Assembly (NCBI RefSeq): GCF_900116375.1
Contig: NZ_UETB01000013.1
Location: 1 to 64,000, forward strand
From: Georgenia satyanarayanai
GTDB taxonomy: Bacteria; Actinomycetota; Actinomycetes; Actinomycetales; Actinomycetaceae
Direction: 5' to 3'
Length of the DNA: 64,000 bases
Part shown: positions 1-9,713 of the stretch, piece by piece
Layout of the letters: the number at the start of each line of letters is the position of its first letter
Position numbering within the stretch: position 1 is the stretch's first letter
Program-made: the position numbers and the translations under genes
The notes under the pieces: model-generated
Seen by the model: the letters and a program-made list of their open reading frames with translations, nothing else
Told to the model about the DNA's origin: nothing
Databases searched by the model: none

Positions 1-3000
1 CAGGGAGTTCTTCACGTGGTACTCGGCCCCGCGACGCACCGCGAAGGTGTCGGTGCCGTCCCCGTCCCAGTCACCCACGAGGATGACGTCACCAGGACGC
101 CCGTAGGTGATGACGGTGTCCGCGTCCCCACCCTGCTGGGCGTTGGACACGTGGAACCGGTTCCCACGACGCACCGCGATGGTGTCCGTGCCGTCGCCGT
201 CCCAGTCACCGATGAGCACCTCATCGACCCAGCGGCCGTACATGAAGTGCACGTCCGTGGACCCGGCCCAGCTGTTGGACAGGTGGAACTCCGCCCCCCG
301 ACGGTCGGGCTGCGGCTGCTGCCCACCAGCGGTGGAGAACGTGAACGACCACTCGGCCACCGCGCCCTCGGCGAGCACGAAGCCCTCCAGCGCACGCGCC
401 GTGACCGTGACGGTCCCGGAACCCGGGTGGGTCCCGGCCTCCACGACCTCACCGTCCACCAGGTACTCCACACCCTCGACCTCGGGGACCGTGAACGTGT
501 CGCCCTCGGTGCCGTCCACGTCGGTGAAGGTCACCGCCTCGGGCGTCACCTCCACCGGCTCGGGGTCGGTGTCCTCGAGGTCCGCGACCCGCACGTTGCG
601 GAAGTAGACGTCGTCGCCCTCGCCGTGGTTCTGCAGCCCGATGAAGCCGGAGGTGAGGTCACGCTCGGGCTCGGTGCTGTCGAAGTCGTTGACCAGCACC
701 TCGTTGAGGAACACCTTGATGTTCTGTCCCTCGACGACGATCTCGTAGGAGTTCCACTCCCCCGGCGGGTTGAGTGCCTCGTCGCGGGCCTCCAGGTCGG
801 CGCTCTGGAAGGTGTAGATCGCACCGGTGGTGCGGTCGTCCGCGTCCGTCGCGTCGATCTGGATCTCGTAGCCCTCGTCGACGGCCACCCACGGGTCGTC
901 GCCCGGGTCGGGGAACCCGACGAAGACGCCGGAGTTGTCGTCCCCGGACATCATCCAGTCGAGCTTGAGGCTGTAGGCCCCCAGCTCCTCGGGGTACCAG
1001 AGCAGCCCCATGCCGCCGACGCTGAGCATCGAGCAGTCCTCCTGCAGCTCGAAGCTGCCGGGGCCTGCCATCTGCCAGCCGTCCAGGCTCTCCTGGGTGC
1101 CGTCGAACAGGGCGCGGTAGCCCTCCTCGACCTCTCCCGGCTCGCAGGCCGGGGGCTCGCCGCCCTCGGTGGAGAACGTGTGCTCCCACTCCGTGCTGGC
1201 GCCGTCGGCGAGCACGTAGCCATCGACCGCCCGCGCCGTCACCGTGACGGTGCCGGAACCCGGGTGGCTGCCGGCGGGGACGACCTCGCCGTCGACGACG
1301 TACTCGACGCCCTCGACCGCGGGGACCGTGAACGTGTCGTCCTCGGTGCCGTCCTCGTCGGTGAAGGTCACGGCCTCGGGCGTGACCTCCGTCGGCTCGG
1401 CGACCTCACCGGCGACCGTGAACTCGATCTCGTGGACCTCGCTCGTGTTGCCGGCGGCGTCGGTGGCCCGGAAGGCCGCCGTGTGCGCGCCGGGCTCGCT
1501 GACCGCGACCGCACCCTCGTAGGCGGCCCACTCGCCGCCGTCGAGCGCGTACTCGATCGTGTCGACGCCCGAGCCCTCGCCGTCGTCGGCCTGCGCGACC
1601 AAGGAGGCCGGAGCCTCGTAGGCCGCGAAGTCGGCGCAGGCGATGGGCAGCCCGGGGGGCTCGGAGTCGTGGATCATGATCGACAGCGGCTGCTGCCGGG
1701 CGATCCAGGTTGCCGCACCCGAGCCGATCGCGGTGCCGCGGCCGTTGGCGAGGAGGTCGCCCTCCGGGTCGCCGCTGGAGGAGGCCCAGATCTCGTTCGG
1801 CGGGGCCGCCGGACCGTCCGGGTCGTGCATGTAGTGACCACCGTGGTCCATGCAGGAGCCGTCGTGCAGGTGCGAGGCGTACCGCTCCCCCGCCGCCAGT
1901 CCGGTCGCCTGGACGGACACGGTGGTGCCGTCCTCGTCCTTGACCAGCGTGGCCGTGCCGCCGATGTCGAGCGTCGTGCGGTCGTTCGGCGCGAACTCGC
2001 CGGTCGACGTGCCGAGCACGTTGCCCGACACCGTGGGAGCGTCCTCGTCGACCGGCGGCTCGACGTCACCGTCGACCACCCGGAAGTGGTCGAAGCTGAC
2101 GGTCGTCGGCTCGGTCTGCTCCGGGCCGACGGCGACGAGACCGACGGCGGAGAGGTCCCCGGCGTGGGTGACCGGGTCACCGAGCGAGGTCCAGGTCTCC
2201 CCGTCCTCGCTCACCCAGCCGGCGTAGCTGTCACCGGTGCGGCTCATCCGCAGGTGCCAGTAGTTGCCCTCGGGCTCGGCGACCAGGTCGATCGACCGGT
2301 TGCCGCCGGCCCCGAAGGAGCCGCCGACCTCGGAGACGAGCTCGCCACCCAGGTCGAGCGCCGACCCGGCCTCGTTGCGGGCCACGACGTCGAGCTTGAC
2401 GTACTCGTCGTCGTCGCCGTACGCGAGCAGACCCGCGTACTGCCACCGGTGGATGAGCGGCGCGTGGAAGCGCGTCTCGACCGTCCAGTCACCCTCGGGT
2501 GCCGACTGCAGGATGAAGTTCTCCGGCGAGTCGGGGTTGTCGTTGTTGATGTCGCCGGGGGCGGTGACGATGTGCAGCTCCCCGTCGGCGACGGAGACGT
2601 TCTCGTCGTTGTAGCGCACCGTGGCGTCCCAGCGGCAGCCGTCGAGGGCGTCGCCCTCGAACTCGTCGCTGGGCTCGCGCTCACCGTCGTCCTCCCGGTC
2701 CGGGGTCACCCGGACATGGTCGACGACGGCGACGCCGCCACCCGCCCCGGTGTCACCGGCGGCGACGACGCCCACGACGGCCTCGGGGTCGAGGGTCGCG
2801 GAGCCGTCGAGGGTGGTGAACTCCTCGCCGTCGAGCGAGTACGCCGCGGTCACGCTCTGCCCGTCGCTGCTCAGGCGCAGGTGGACGGACGCCGGCGCGT
2901 CGGCCGGGAGGTTGACGTTGGCCGCGTTCTGGGTCCGCGAACCGCCGGACTCGGTCCAGAACTCGAGGAAGCGGCTGCCGTTGTCGCTGCGGGTGAACGT

Positions 3001-6000
3001 CAGCTTGGTGTAGTCGTCGTCCCCCGAGTGCAGCATGAGGCCGCTGTACTGCCAGTGCCGCTCGTGGGCGAGGGTGACCTGCGTGTCGACCTGCCACTCG
3101 CCCGAGGGCACCGGCTGGCCGACGAAGCTGATCGGGCCCGTGTTGGCGCCGTCGATGTCACCGGTGGTGACCGGCAGGCGCAGCCCGCCCTCGGTGACCG
3201 AGACGTCGCCGCGGACCGTCGTCCAGCGCTGGGCGTCGAGGCCCTCGCCGTCGAACTCGTCGCTCATCGACACCGGGCACACCGGTCCGGGCCCCGGCTC
3301 GGGGTCGGGGTCGGGGATCACGGGGTCGTCGTCGAAGACGAAGTCGCTGAACACAACCTCGCTCGTCGCCGTCGCGTGGTGGGCGGTGACGAACAGGCCC
3401 AGGTCCTGGACCGACGCGGCACCGGGCAGGGTGACCGGCTGGCCGATCTGGGCGAAGTCCTGCCCGTCGGTGCTGTGGAAGGCCGTGTACTGGTCGCCGT
3501 CGCGCACGATGCGCATCCACGCCGGGTAGGCGGTGGAGCCGGCGGCCGTCGACGCGTTGAGCTGGCCGTTGCCGTCCGTCGAGCGCAGCCACTCGAAGCC
3601 GCCGCTGGGACGGATGCCGAGCGCGGCGTAGCCGGCCGACTGTCCCGGTGCGGTGACGTCGTTGCGCACGATGAGACCGGCCTTGGCGCTGCCGTGGGAG
3701 TTGCCCTGGCTGACGACCTTCACCGTGGCGGACCAGTTCTCGTCCGCGCCGGCGGGCAGGTACAGCGAGCTGTACTCGTCCGTGGCGTTCCACATGTTGC
3801 CACCGCCGGAGGTGATGACGAACGAGCCGTCCTCACCGCGCGAGAACTCCCCGCGGGCGTTGGTGTACTGGCTGAAGTCGCCGAAGGGCTCACCGACCGT
3901 GACCGGCACGATCCGGGACGTCGTCGACACGCCGTTGTCGTTGGTGGCGACGGCGGTGAGCTGGAAGACCGACTCCTCGGCGACCTCCCACGTGATGCTG
4001 TACGGAGCCTCGGTGTCGACGCCGATCGACTCGTCGCCGACGAAGAACTCGACCTGGGTGATCTCGTTCTCCGCGTCCGTCGCCTCGGCGGTCACGGTGA
4101 CCTCACCGGGCTCGAGGAACTCCGCGCCGGTCGGTGCGGTGATGCTCACCCGCGGCTTGGTCGTCGGCGAGACCCCCTTGCCGTCGGCCTCGATGAAGTT
4201 GAGCCTGCGCTCGCCCTCACCGGGGAAGACGACGTACAGCTCGAAGGACTCCCCCGGGTCGGCGACCTCGACGGCCACGTCCGTGTAGCGGGACAGCCCC
4301 CCGGTGGAGGGGACCTCGGCCGTGGCGAGGAGCTCGCCGTCGGGCGCGTCCTTCCGCAGCTCGATGTCCCCGCCGGTCGCCGAGGCGACCCGCAGGAGCA
4401 GACGGTCGATGTTGATGAGGTTGACCGGGTCGTAGGACGCCCAGGCTCCGTCCTGCCCGCTGATCGAGGTGCCGTGGCCCTCGACGTCGCGGGAGGCCGC
4501 GGCCGTGACACCGTCGGACTCGGCGTAGAACTCCGCCTCGCGGACCTTGCCGAAGAGCAGCGAGGTGTCCTGCCCGGTGAGGGCGGGGACGCCGTCACCG
4601 CCGGAGTCGGTGTAGCGGGCGTCGAGCACGTAGAAGACGTTCATGTCGTCGCTGTGCCCACCACCCAGGCTGGTGCTGACCGTGCCGGTCCGTCCGCTGA
4701 GCGGCTCGGCCGGGTGGGCGTGGCCGTCATGGCCGAGAGCCGGCTGGACGATGACGTCCTCGTCGGCGATCTCCTCCTCGGCGTCGGACGCCTCGACGTC
4801 CCAGGTGACGTCGTCACCGAAGTCGAAGAAGGCGCCGTCGGGCGGGAGGTTGAAGCTGATCTCCGGGCGGGTGTTGCCCACCGTGACGGGCACGGTGGTC
4901 GTCCCCGTCTTGCCGTGGGGGTCGGTCACCGTGAGGCGCGCGTCGTAGACACCGTTGTCGGTGTACGTCGTCGTGGGGCTGACCTCGGTGGAGTCGGTCT
5001 CGCCGTCACCGTCGAAGTCCCACGCGTAGCTGAGCTCCTCGTTCTCCGGGTCGCTGCTGTCGGACCCGTCGAAGGTCACCTCGAGGGGTGCCTGGCCGCT
5101 GTCCGGGGTCGCGGTGGCGACGGCGGACGGCGAGCGGGAGCCGGAGACGTAGTCGATGCGGTGCAGCCCGGAGTCGGGGTTGTGCCGGCCGAAGCCGCCA
5201 CCCCAGTCGAGCACGTACATCGAGCCGTCGGGCCCGAACTTCGCCTCGATCGGGGCCATGAAGGGCTCGGAGGGCAGGAAGGCGTTGACCTTCTCCAGCT
5301 CCGTGCCGTCCTCGTTGAGGAGGAGCGAGTACATCTTGTTGCGCGCCCACTCGAAGAAGAAGGGCTGGCCGTCGAAGTACTCGGGGAACTTCGTGTCCGA
5401 GTCGAGCTCGGCGTCGAAGTGGTAGAACGGGCCACCCATGGGGGCCAGGCCACCACCCTGGGTGACGATCTCCGGGTGCGAGGCGCGCTGGTAGCCGTAC
5501 CACATGTCGGGGGCGACGGCGGCGGGCAGCTCGGTGAGGCCGGTGTTGTGGATCGAGTCGTTGACCGGGTTCTCGCAGTCGAAGAAGTCGCCCACCGTGA
5601 CCGGGTTGGTCCGGTAGTCGACGTCCCGGAAGGGCTCGTTGTCGCCCATGCACAGCGGCCAGCCGTAGAACCCGGGCTCCTCGATGATCATCCACTCCGC
5701 GATGCCGGCCGGGCCTCGCGTCGCCGGAGCGTCACTGCCGTTGTCCGGGGAGTAGTCGGCCAGGGAGAGGTGGCCGGTCTCCTCGTCGATGGCGAACTGG
5801 AAGGGGTTGCGGAAGCCCATCGCGTAGATCTCGGGCAGCGTCTTGTCCTCGGTGTCCTCGGACTCGTCGAACATGTTGCCCTCGGGGATCGAGTACGTGC
5901 TGCCGATCCCCGGCTCCGCGTCGGGGGCGATGTCCTCCAGCGGCGTGATCCGCAGGATCTTGCCGCGCAGGTCGTTGGAGTTGGCGGAGGTGGCCCGGGC

Positions 6001-7371
6001 GTCGTGGAACTCACCGTCGCGCTCGGAGATCGGCGCGTAGCCGCCCGAGGGCTCGGAGTGCGGGTTCACGTCGTCACCGACGCCGAGGTAGAGGTTGCCG
6101 TCCGCGTCGATCTCGACGACGCCACCGGTGTGGCCGGGCTCGTCGGGCAGGCGCCGGGCCGGGACCTCGAGCAGCACCCGCTCGGTCTCCGGCTCGATGA
6201 TCCCCGTCTCGTGGTCCATGGTGAACCGTGAGAGCTGGCTGAAGAAGTTCGCGGGGTCGGTGTCGTCCTCGCTGGCCGGGGAGTAGTACAGGTACAGGTG
6301 CCCGCTCTCGGCGAAGTCCGGGGCGAGCGCGATGCCGAGCAGCCCGTCCTCACCGCCGGAGTAGACGTCCAGCTCGAGCGCCGTCGTCGTCGTGTGCGTC
6401 TGCGGGTCGTAGACCCGCACCTGCCCGCGGACGAGCTCGGTGAAGAAGACGCGCCCGTCGTCGGCGATGTCCATGCCGAAGGGCGCGGACGTGTTCTGGT
6501 CGAGCGCAACCCGCTCGTACATGTCCCAGTTCGTGCCGCCGCAGTCACCCTCGGCCAGGCCCGCGGCCCACTCGACCCCACCGAGGATGTGGCCGAGCAG
6601 CTCGGGCTCCTCGAAGTGGGAGGGGAAGTGACCCATGCCGGTGGACCAGGCGCGGCCGCCGTCGTAGAGCTTGCACCACGAGATCGGGTGGTCGTAGCCC
6701 ATGGCGTTGCCGCCGGGCTCGTAGGTCGACTCGTCCATCGTGGCGAGGACGTGCGCCTCGCCACGGACGTTGGCCGAGTAGTTGTACCACTCGTCCGAGC
6801 GCTCCCACCGCTGCGGGAGGTGGTCGGTGGACGGGTGGGCCTGGTCCTCGACGCGGACCGTGCCGGGCAGGCCCGGGTCCGTGCCGGTGGCGGCGTGGCC
6901 GGGCATGAGCGCGCCGATGAGGTTGTCCCACCACTCGTAGTCGCCGCGCATGTCGGTGGCGTTGTGGATGGCGACGATGCCGTGACCGGCCTGCTGGTAG
7001 GACTCCAGGGCCTCCTTCTCGTCCGCGGTCCACGGGTCTCCGGAGGTCTGGAACATGACGAGGGCGTCGAACTGCGCGAGGTCCTCGTCGGTGAAGATCG
7101 AGGAGTCCTCGGTCCACACCGACCCGATGCCCGCCTCCGCGAAGGAGTCCATCAGCAGGGGCGTGCCCTGCTCGATGGTGTCGCCGTGACGCCAGGCGGC
7201 GGTCTCGGTGAAGACGAGGACGTTGGCCCGGTCGCCTTCCCGCGTGTCGATGATGTCGTGATCTGGCTCGATGGCGGCGGACGCCGGCATCGCGGTGAGC
7301 AGGGACAGGCCCAACGCACTCACCGCGACCGACGCCACCGTCCGTCCCCAACCGGGACGTGAGGTGCTCAT
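1..7371 (-). CDS. Giant secreted ThuA / sugar-dehydrogenase / DUF1080 multidomain protein (3' end outside window)
   Basis: Starts at ATG 7371 and stays open to base 1, giving 2,457 codons without a stop, so the C-terminus is missing. Residues 1-33 are a Sec signal peptide ending PASAA. Visible in order: ThuA/GATase-like domain (about 50-270); glucose/sorbosone-dehydrogenase propeller (280-745); PKD (748-834); CBM6-like beta domain (938-1060); Ig-like domain; three concanavalin-like DUF1349-type domains (1163-1765); a Cu/Zn-SOD-like segment with HLH, HYMHD and IHD histidines (1776-1915); Ig-like domain; DUF1080/3-keto-glycoside hydrolase fold (2080-2260) between two near-identical spacers of about 75 residues; then VGDWDGDG repeats from about 2355. 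It is the last visible gene of the sugar operon starting at 14471, so I infer extracellular glycoside oxidation and hydrolysis. ThuA/dehydrogenase fusions are known in actinomycetes, but their activity is not settled here. No Shine-Dalgarno is obvious at the start. Confidence 0.88.
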   Translation of the reverse strand, partial: MSTSRPGWGRTVASVAVSALGLSLLTAMPASAAIEPDHDIIDTREGDRANVLVFTETAAWRHGDTIEQGTPLLMDSFAEAGIGSVWTEDSSIFTDEDLAQFDALVMFQTSGDPWTADEKEALESYQQAGHGIVAIHNATDMRGDYEWWDNLIGALMPGHAATGTDPGLPGTVRVEDQAHPSTDHLPQRWERSDEWYNYSANVRGEAHVLATMDESTYEPGGNAMGYDHPISWCKLYDGGRAWSTGMGHFPSHFEEPELLGHILGGVEWAAGLAEGDCGGTNWDMYERVALDQNTSAPFGMDIADDGRVFFTELVRGQVRVYDPQTHTTTTALELDVYSGGEDGLLGIALAPDFAESGHLYLYYSPASEDDTDPANFFSQLSRFTMDHETGIIEPETERVLLEVPARRLPDEPGHTGGVVEIDADGNLYLGVGDDVNPHSEPSGGYAPISERDGEFHDARATSANSNDLRGKILRITPLEDIAPDAEPGIGSTYSIPEGNMFDESEDTEDKTLPEIYAMGFRNPFQFAIDEETGHLSLADYSPDNGSDAPATRGPAGIAEWMIIEEPGFYGWPLCMGDNEPFRDVDYRTNPVTVGDFFDCENPVNDSIHNTGLTELPAAVAPDMWYGYQRASHPEIVTQGGGLAPMGGPFYHFDAELDSDTKFPEYFDGQPFFFEWARNKMYSLLLNEDGTELEKVNAFLPSEPFMAPIEAKFGPDGSMYVLDWGGGFGRHNPDSGLHRIDYVSGSRSPSAVATATPDSGQAPLEVTFDGSDSSDPENEELSYAWDFDGDGETDSTEVSPTTTYTDNGVYDARLTVTDPHGKTGTTTVPVTVGNTRPEISFNLPPDGAFFDFGDDVTWDVEASDAEEEIADEDVIVQPALGHDGHAHPAEPLSGRTGTVSTSLGGGHSDDMNVFYVLDARYTDSGGDGVPALTGQDTSLLFGKVREAEFYAESDGVTAAASRDVEGHGTSISGQDGAWASYDPVNLINIDRLLLRVASATGGDIELRKDAPDGELLATAEVPSTGGLSRYTDVAVEVADPGESFELYVVFPGEGERRLNFIEADGKGVSPTTKPRVSITAPTGAEFLEPGEVTVTAEATDAENEITQVEFFVGDESIGVDTEAPYSITWEVAEESVFQLTAVATNDNGVSTTSRIVPVTVGEPFGDFSQYTNARGEFSRGEDGSFVITSGGGNMWNATDEYSSLYLPAGADENWSATVKVVSQGNSHGSAKAGLIVRNDVTAPGQSAGYAALGIRPSGGFEWLRSTDGNGQLNASTAAGSTAYPAWMRIVRDGDQYTAFHSTDGQDFAQIGQPVTLPGAASVQDLGLFVTAHHATATSEVVFSDFVFDDDPVIPDPDPEPGPGPVCPVSMSDEFDGEGLDAQRWTTVRGDVSVTEGGLRLPVTTGDIDGANTGPISFVGQPVPSGEWQVDTQVTLAHERHWQYSGLMLHSGDDDYTKLTFTRSDNGSRFLEFWTESGGSRTQNAANVNLPADAPASVHLRLSSDGQSVTAAYSLDGEEFTTLDGSATLDPEAVVGVVAAGDTGAGGGVAVVDHVRVTPDREDDGEREPSDEFEGDALDGCRWDATVRYNDENVSVADGELHIVTAPGDINNDNPDSPENFILQSAPEGDWTVETRFHAPLIHRWQYAGLLAYGDDDEYVKLDVVARNEAGSALDLGGELVSEVGGSFGAGGNRSIDLVAEPEGNYWHLRMSRTGDSYAGWVSEDGETWTSLGDPVTHAGDLSAVGLVAVGPEQTEPTTVSFDHFRVVDGDVEPPVDEDAPTVSGNVLGTSTGEFAPNDRTTLDIGGTATLVKDEDGTTVSVQATGLAAGERYASHLHDGSCMDHGGHYMHDPDGPAAPPNEIWASSSGDPEGDLLANGRGTAIGSGAATWIARQQPLSIMIHDSEPPGLPIACADFAAYEAPASLVAQADDGEGSGVDTIEYALDGGEWAAYEGAVAVSEPGAHTAAFRATDAAGNTSEVHEIEFTVAGEVAEPTEVTPEAVTFTDEDGTEDDTFTVPAVEGVEYVVDGEVVPAGSHPGSGTVTVTARAVDGYVLADGASTEWEHTFSTEGGEPPACEPGEVEEGYRALFDGTQESLDGWQMAGPGSFELQEDCSMLSVGGMGLLWYPEELGAYSLKLDWMMSGDDNSGVFVGFPDPGDDPWVAVDEGYEIQIDATDADDRTTGAIYTFQSADLEARDEALNPPGEWNSYEIVVEGQNIKVFLNEVLVNDFDSTEPERDLTSGFIGLQNHGEGDDVYFRNVRVADLEDTDPEPVEVTPEAVTFTDVDGTEGDTFTVPEVEGVEYLVDGEVVEAGTHPGSGTVTVTARALEGFVLAEGAVAEWSFTFSTAGGQQPQPDRRGAEFHLSNSWAGSTDVHFMYGRWVDEVLIGDWDGDGTDTIAVRRGNRFHVSNAQQGGDADTVITYGRPGDVILVGDWDGDGTDTFAVRRGAEYHVKNSL

Positions 7372-7444
7372 GAGACGAATTCCTCCATTGGATCGCACAT
7401 CTGCTTGCCATTCCGACCGCCCGACAGTGGACGGTTCACCCCCG

Positions 7445-8302
7445 TCAGCTCCTGCGCATCAACCCCTTCAGGTGGGCCAGACCGTCGACCGCGATCGCGT
7501 CCTGGCTGGCGGCGAGCGGCCGCCAGATGGACGCGGCCGTCGCGATGGTCGCGTTCTCGGCCGTGAAGGACTCGATGCACAGCGGGCCCGAGTAACCGGC
7601 GTCGTCGAGCGCCGTGAGGATCTCGGGCCAGGGCAGGTGGTCGGCGCCGGGGGCGCCGCGGTCGTTCGCGCACACCTGCACGTGCGCGATGCGGGAGCCG
7701 GCCCGGCGGATCGCCGCAGGCACGTCGGTCTCCTCGATGTTGAGGTGGTAGACGTCGAGAAGGATGCCGACGTCGGGCACCGGTGCGAGCGCCTCCAGCG
7801 CCTGGTCGACCGTGTTGATGAGCGAGGTCTCGTAGCGGTTGAGCGGCTCGACGGCGATCCGCACCCCGGCCTGGCGACCGTGCTCGGCCACCGGAGCGAG
7901 GTTCTCGGCGAGCTCGGCGTAGCAGCGGCGCCGCTCGTCGTCGTCCATCCGCCAGGTGCGGCCCACGGAGGCGTAGGCCGGCCCGGCGATGACGGCGGAG
8001 CCGACGGCGTGGGCGGCGTCGATCACGCCCCGCAGGTAGTCCTGGGTGGCGCGCACCGTGGCCGCGTCGGCGGCGACGAGCTCGCTGCCCTCGCCCATGA
8101 CGAGCGTGACGGTGGCGCCCAGGCCCAGGTCCTCGAGCAGCGTCGCGGCGGCGGCCGGGTCCCAGTCGCCCAGGTGCTCGACAGGGAGCTCGACGAGGTC
8201 GAAGCCCCAGTTCTTGATCTGCGGCGCGAGGCGACGCAGGGAGTCGTCGGTGAGCGGGGAGGTCCACACCCAGGTGTTCACGCCGATCAGGCGAGACGTC
8301 AT
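7445..8302 (-). CDS. Sugar phosphate isomerase/epimerase-like TIM-barrel protein
   Basis: 285 residues of the xylose-isomerase-like TIM barrel (AP_endonuc_2 superfamily). Metal-ligand style motifs are visible: EPLNRYETSL in the middle, DVYHLNIEE, HVQVCAND and a C-terminal CIESF segment. Start is ATG 8302 (MTSRLIGVNTW), where the family homology begins; the open frame extends upstream without family features. It lies between the binding-protein gene and the giant secreted protein in the sugar operon. Proteins of this family epimerise or isomerise keto sugars, or cleave 3-keto-glycosides when paired with Gfo/Idh/MocA oxidoreductases. The latter fits the DUF1080 domain next door, but the substrate is inferred. 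A hairpin at 8350-8382 separates it from the upstream gene. Confidence 0.85.
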   Translation of the reverse strand: MTSRLIGVNTWVWTSPLTDDSLRRLAPQIKNWGFDLVELPVEHLGDWDPAAAATLLEDLGLGATVTLVMGEGSELVAADAATVRATQDYLRGVIDAAHAVGSAVIAGPAYASVGRTWRMDDDERRRCYAELAENLAPVAEHGRQAGVRIAVEPLNRYETSLINTVDQALEALAPVPDVGILLDVYHLNIEETDVPAAIRRAGSRIAHVQVCANDRGAPGADHLPWPEILTALDDAGYSGPLCIESFTAENATIATAASIWRPLAASQDAIAVDGLAHLKGLMRRS

Positions 8303-8349
8303 CGTCCATCCACTTCGTCGGGCCGGGCGGCCGCGCCCCCCGGCGGGAC

Positions 8350-8382
8350 GCTGTGGGGCGCCGGTGACCGGCGCCCCACAGC
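8350..8382 (-). terminator. Intra-operon hairpin after binding-protein gene
   Basis: Perfect 15-bp stem with a 3-nt loop, 9 nt past the stop of the binding-protein gene. No T-tract follows, so it is more likely a processing or 3'-protecting hairpin that boosts binding-protein mRNA over the downstream genes than a complete stop. Confidence 0.6.
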
Positions 8383-8391
8383 GGGGTCGTG

Positions 8392-9639
8392 CTAGTTGCC
8401 CTGCCAGGCCTCGGGGAAGCCCGGGAGGTCCTCGCCGCCGAACTTGGCGTAGTGCAGCGAGGGCATGTCGGCGTTCCGCTCGAGGTACTCGGCGAGGTCG
8501 GCGTCGGTGATCGGCTGCTGCGGGAGCACCCACTCGGCCGGCACCTCCTCACCGTTCCAGATCATCTCGGCGGCCAGGACGGGCGTGCGCCACTGGAAGT
8601 TGGAGTAGCTCAGGCCGATCGCCGTCATCCCCGTCTCCTCCCACTTGCGCATGAAGCTCAGCTCGTCCTCACCGACGAAGACGGGGTAGTCCGCGCCCAT
8701 GTCCTCGAAGGCCTCGACGGCGGCGACGGCGCCGTCACCGGCGTCCATCCAGATGCCGTCGACGTCCCCGCGCTGGAGGTACTGGGTGACGATGTCCTTG
8801 ATCTGGGCGGCGTCGCCGCCGGTGAACTCCTCGCCCACCACCTCGATGTCGTTCTGGGAGAAGATGTCGTTCGCGGCGCCCCAGCGGTGCTCGAGGACGT
8901 CCACGCCGGGCAGGATCCGCAGCGCCAGCACGCTCGAGCCGGGCTCGAGGTTGTCGACGAGGAACTCCGCACCGGTGGCCCCGTAGGCGTAGCCACCGAT
9001 CGGGTGGATGAAGGTGACGGGGCAGTCGGTGTTGACGCCGCGGTCGAAGACGATGACGGGTGCGCCGCTCTCGCAGGCCGCCTCGACGGCGGGGGTGAGG
9101 GTCGCCGTCGTCGAGGGCGAGATGATGATGGCGCCGCAGTCGCCGTCGGAGATGAAGGACTGGATGTCGGAGATCTGCTTGTTGTCGTCGTCGCCGGCGT
9201 CCGCGACGCGGAACTCGCCGATGACGCCCTCCTCCTGGAGGACCTCGACCTGCTGCTGCATCGTGGTGAAGCCGGTGACACGCCACGGGTTGGACACCGA
9301 GGCGTTGGAGAAGCACAGCGTCTGCGCCCCCTCGACGGCGAACTCGGAGGTGTCGACCATCTCGATGGGCTCGATCATCTGCAGCCACGGGGTGCTCGGG
9401 TCACCCTCGGGCTCCATGTCGCGCTGGGCGAGCTCACGCTCGTAGTCGGCGCGGACGAAGAACTCGCCCTCGGGCGTGCCGCCCTCGTCGCCGGTGCCGT
9501 CGCCGGCGTCGTCACCGGCGTCCTGGGTAGCGGCGGTCGTGGGGTCCGCGGACTCGGACGGGGTGTCGGTGGTGCAGGCCGTGAGGACGAGGCCCAGGCC
9601 GAGGACGCCTGCGGTGAGGCGGAGCGTGGTGCGCTTCAT
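8392..9639 (-). CDS. Sugar ABC transporter substrate-binding lipoprotein (CUT2 type)
   Basis: 415 residues. Lipoprotein signal peptide with lipobox LTAC (Cys about residue 22), then an acidic, Thr-rich linker to about 70. The rest is a periplasmic-binding-protein type 1 fold like ribose/xylose/inositol binding proteins: ALCFSNASVSNPW, IIISPSTTATL, VIVFDRGVNTDC and DGIWMDAGDGA are the recognisable strands. Start ATG 9639 has an AGGAGGG-like ribosome site about 6 nt upstream. Encoded directly after the two permeases, it delivers a monosaccharide or related small sugar to them at the membrane surface. Ligand identity cannot be read from sequence. The following hairpin may raise its expression over the distal genes. 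Confidence 0.9.
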   Translation of the reverse strand: MKRTTLRLTAGVLGLGLVLTACTTDTPSESADPTTAATQDAGDDAGDGTGDEGGTPEGEFFVRADYERELAQRDMEPEGDPSTPWLQMIEPIEMVDTSEFAVEGAQTLCFSNASVSNPWRVTGFTTMQQQVEVLQEEGVIGEFRVADAGDDDNKQISDIQSFISDGDCGAIIISPSTTATLTPAVEAACESGAPVIVFDRGVNTDCPVTFIHPIGGYAYGATGAEFLVDNLEPGSSVLALRILPGVDVLEHRWGAANDIFSQNDIEVVGEEFTGGDAAQIKDIVTQYLQRGDVDGIWMDAGDGAVAAVEAFEDMGADYPVFVGEDELSFMRKWEETGMTAIGLSYSNFQWRTPVLAAEMIWNGEEVPAEWVLPQQPITDADLAEYLERNADMPSLHYAKFGGEDLPGFPEAWQGN

Positions 9640-9713
9640 CAGTACCCTCCTTGGTAGCGATGTGGGGTCATGGGGTTCGTGGGGCGGACGGGCGGACAGA
9701 ACGACGGCTCAGG

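Noticed and set aside
16-6231. Very long + strand open frame (about 2,070 codons) opposite the giant secreted protein
   Set aside because: Composition is Val/Arg/Gly/Asp-rich without domains; it is the antisense shadow of a GC-rich gene whose minus-strand product has clear domains, a signal peptide and an operon context.
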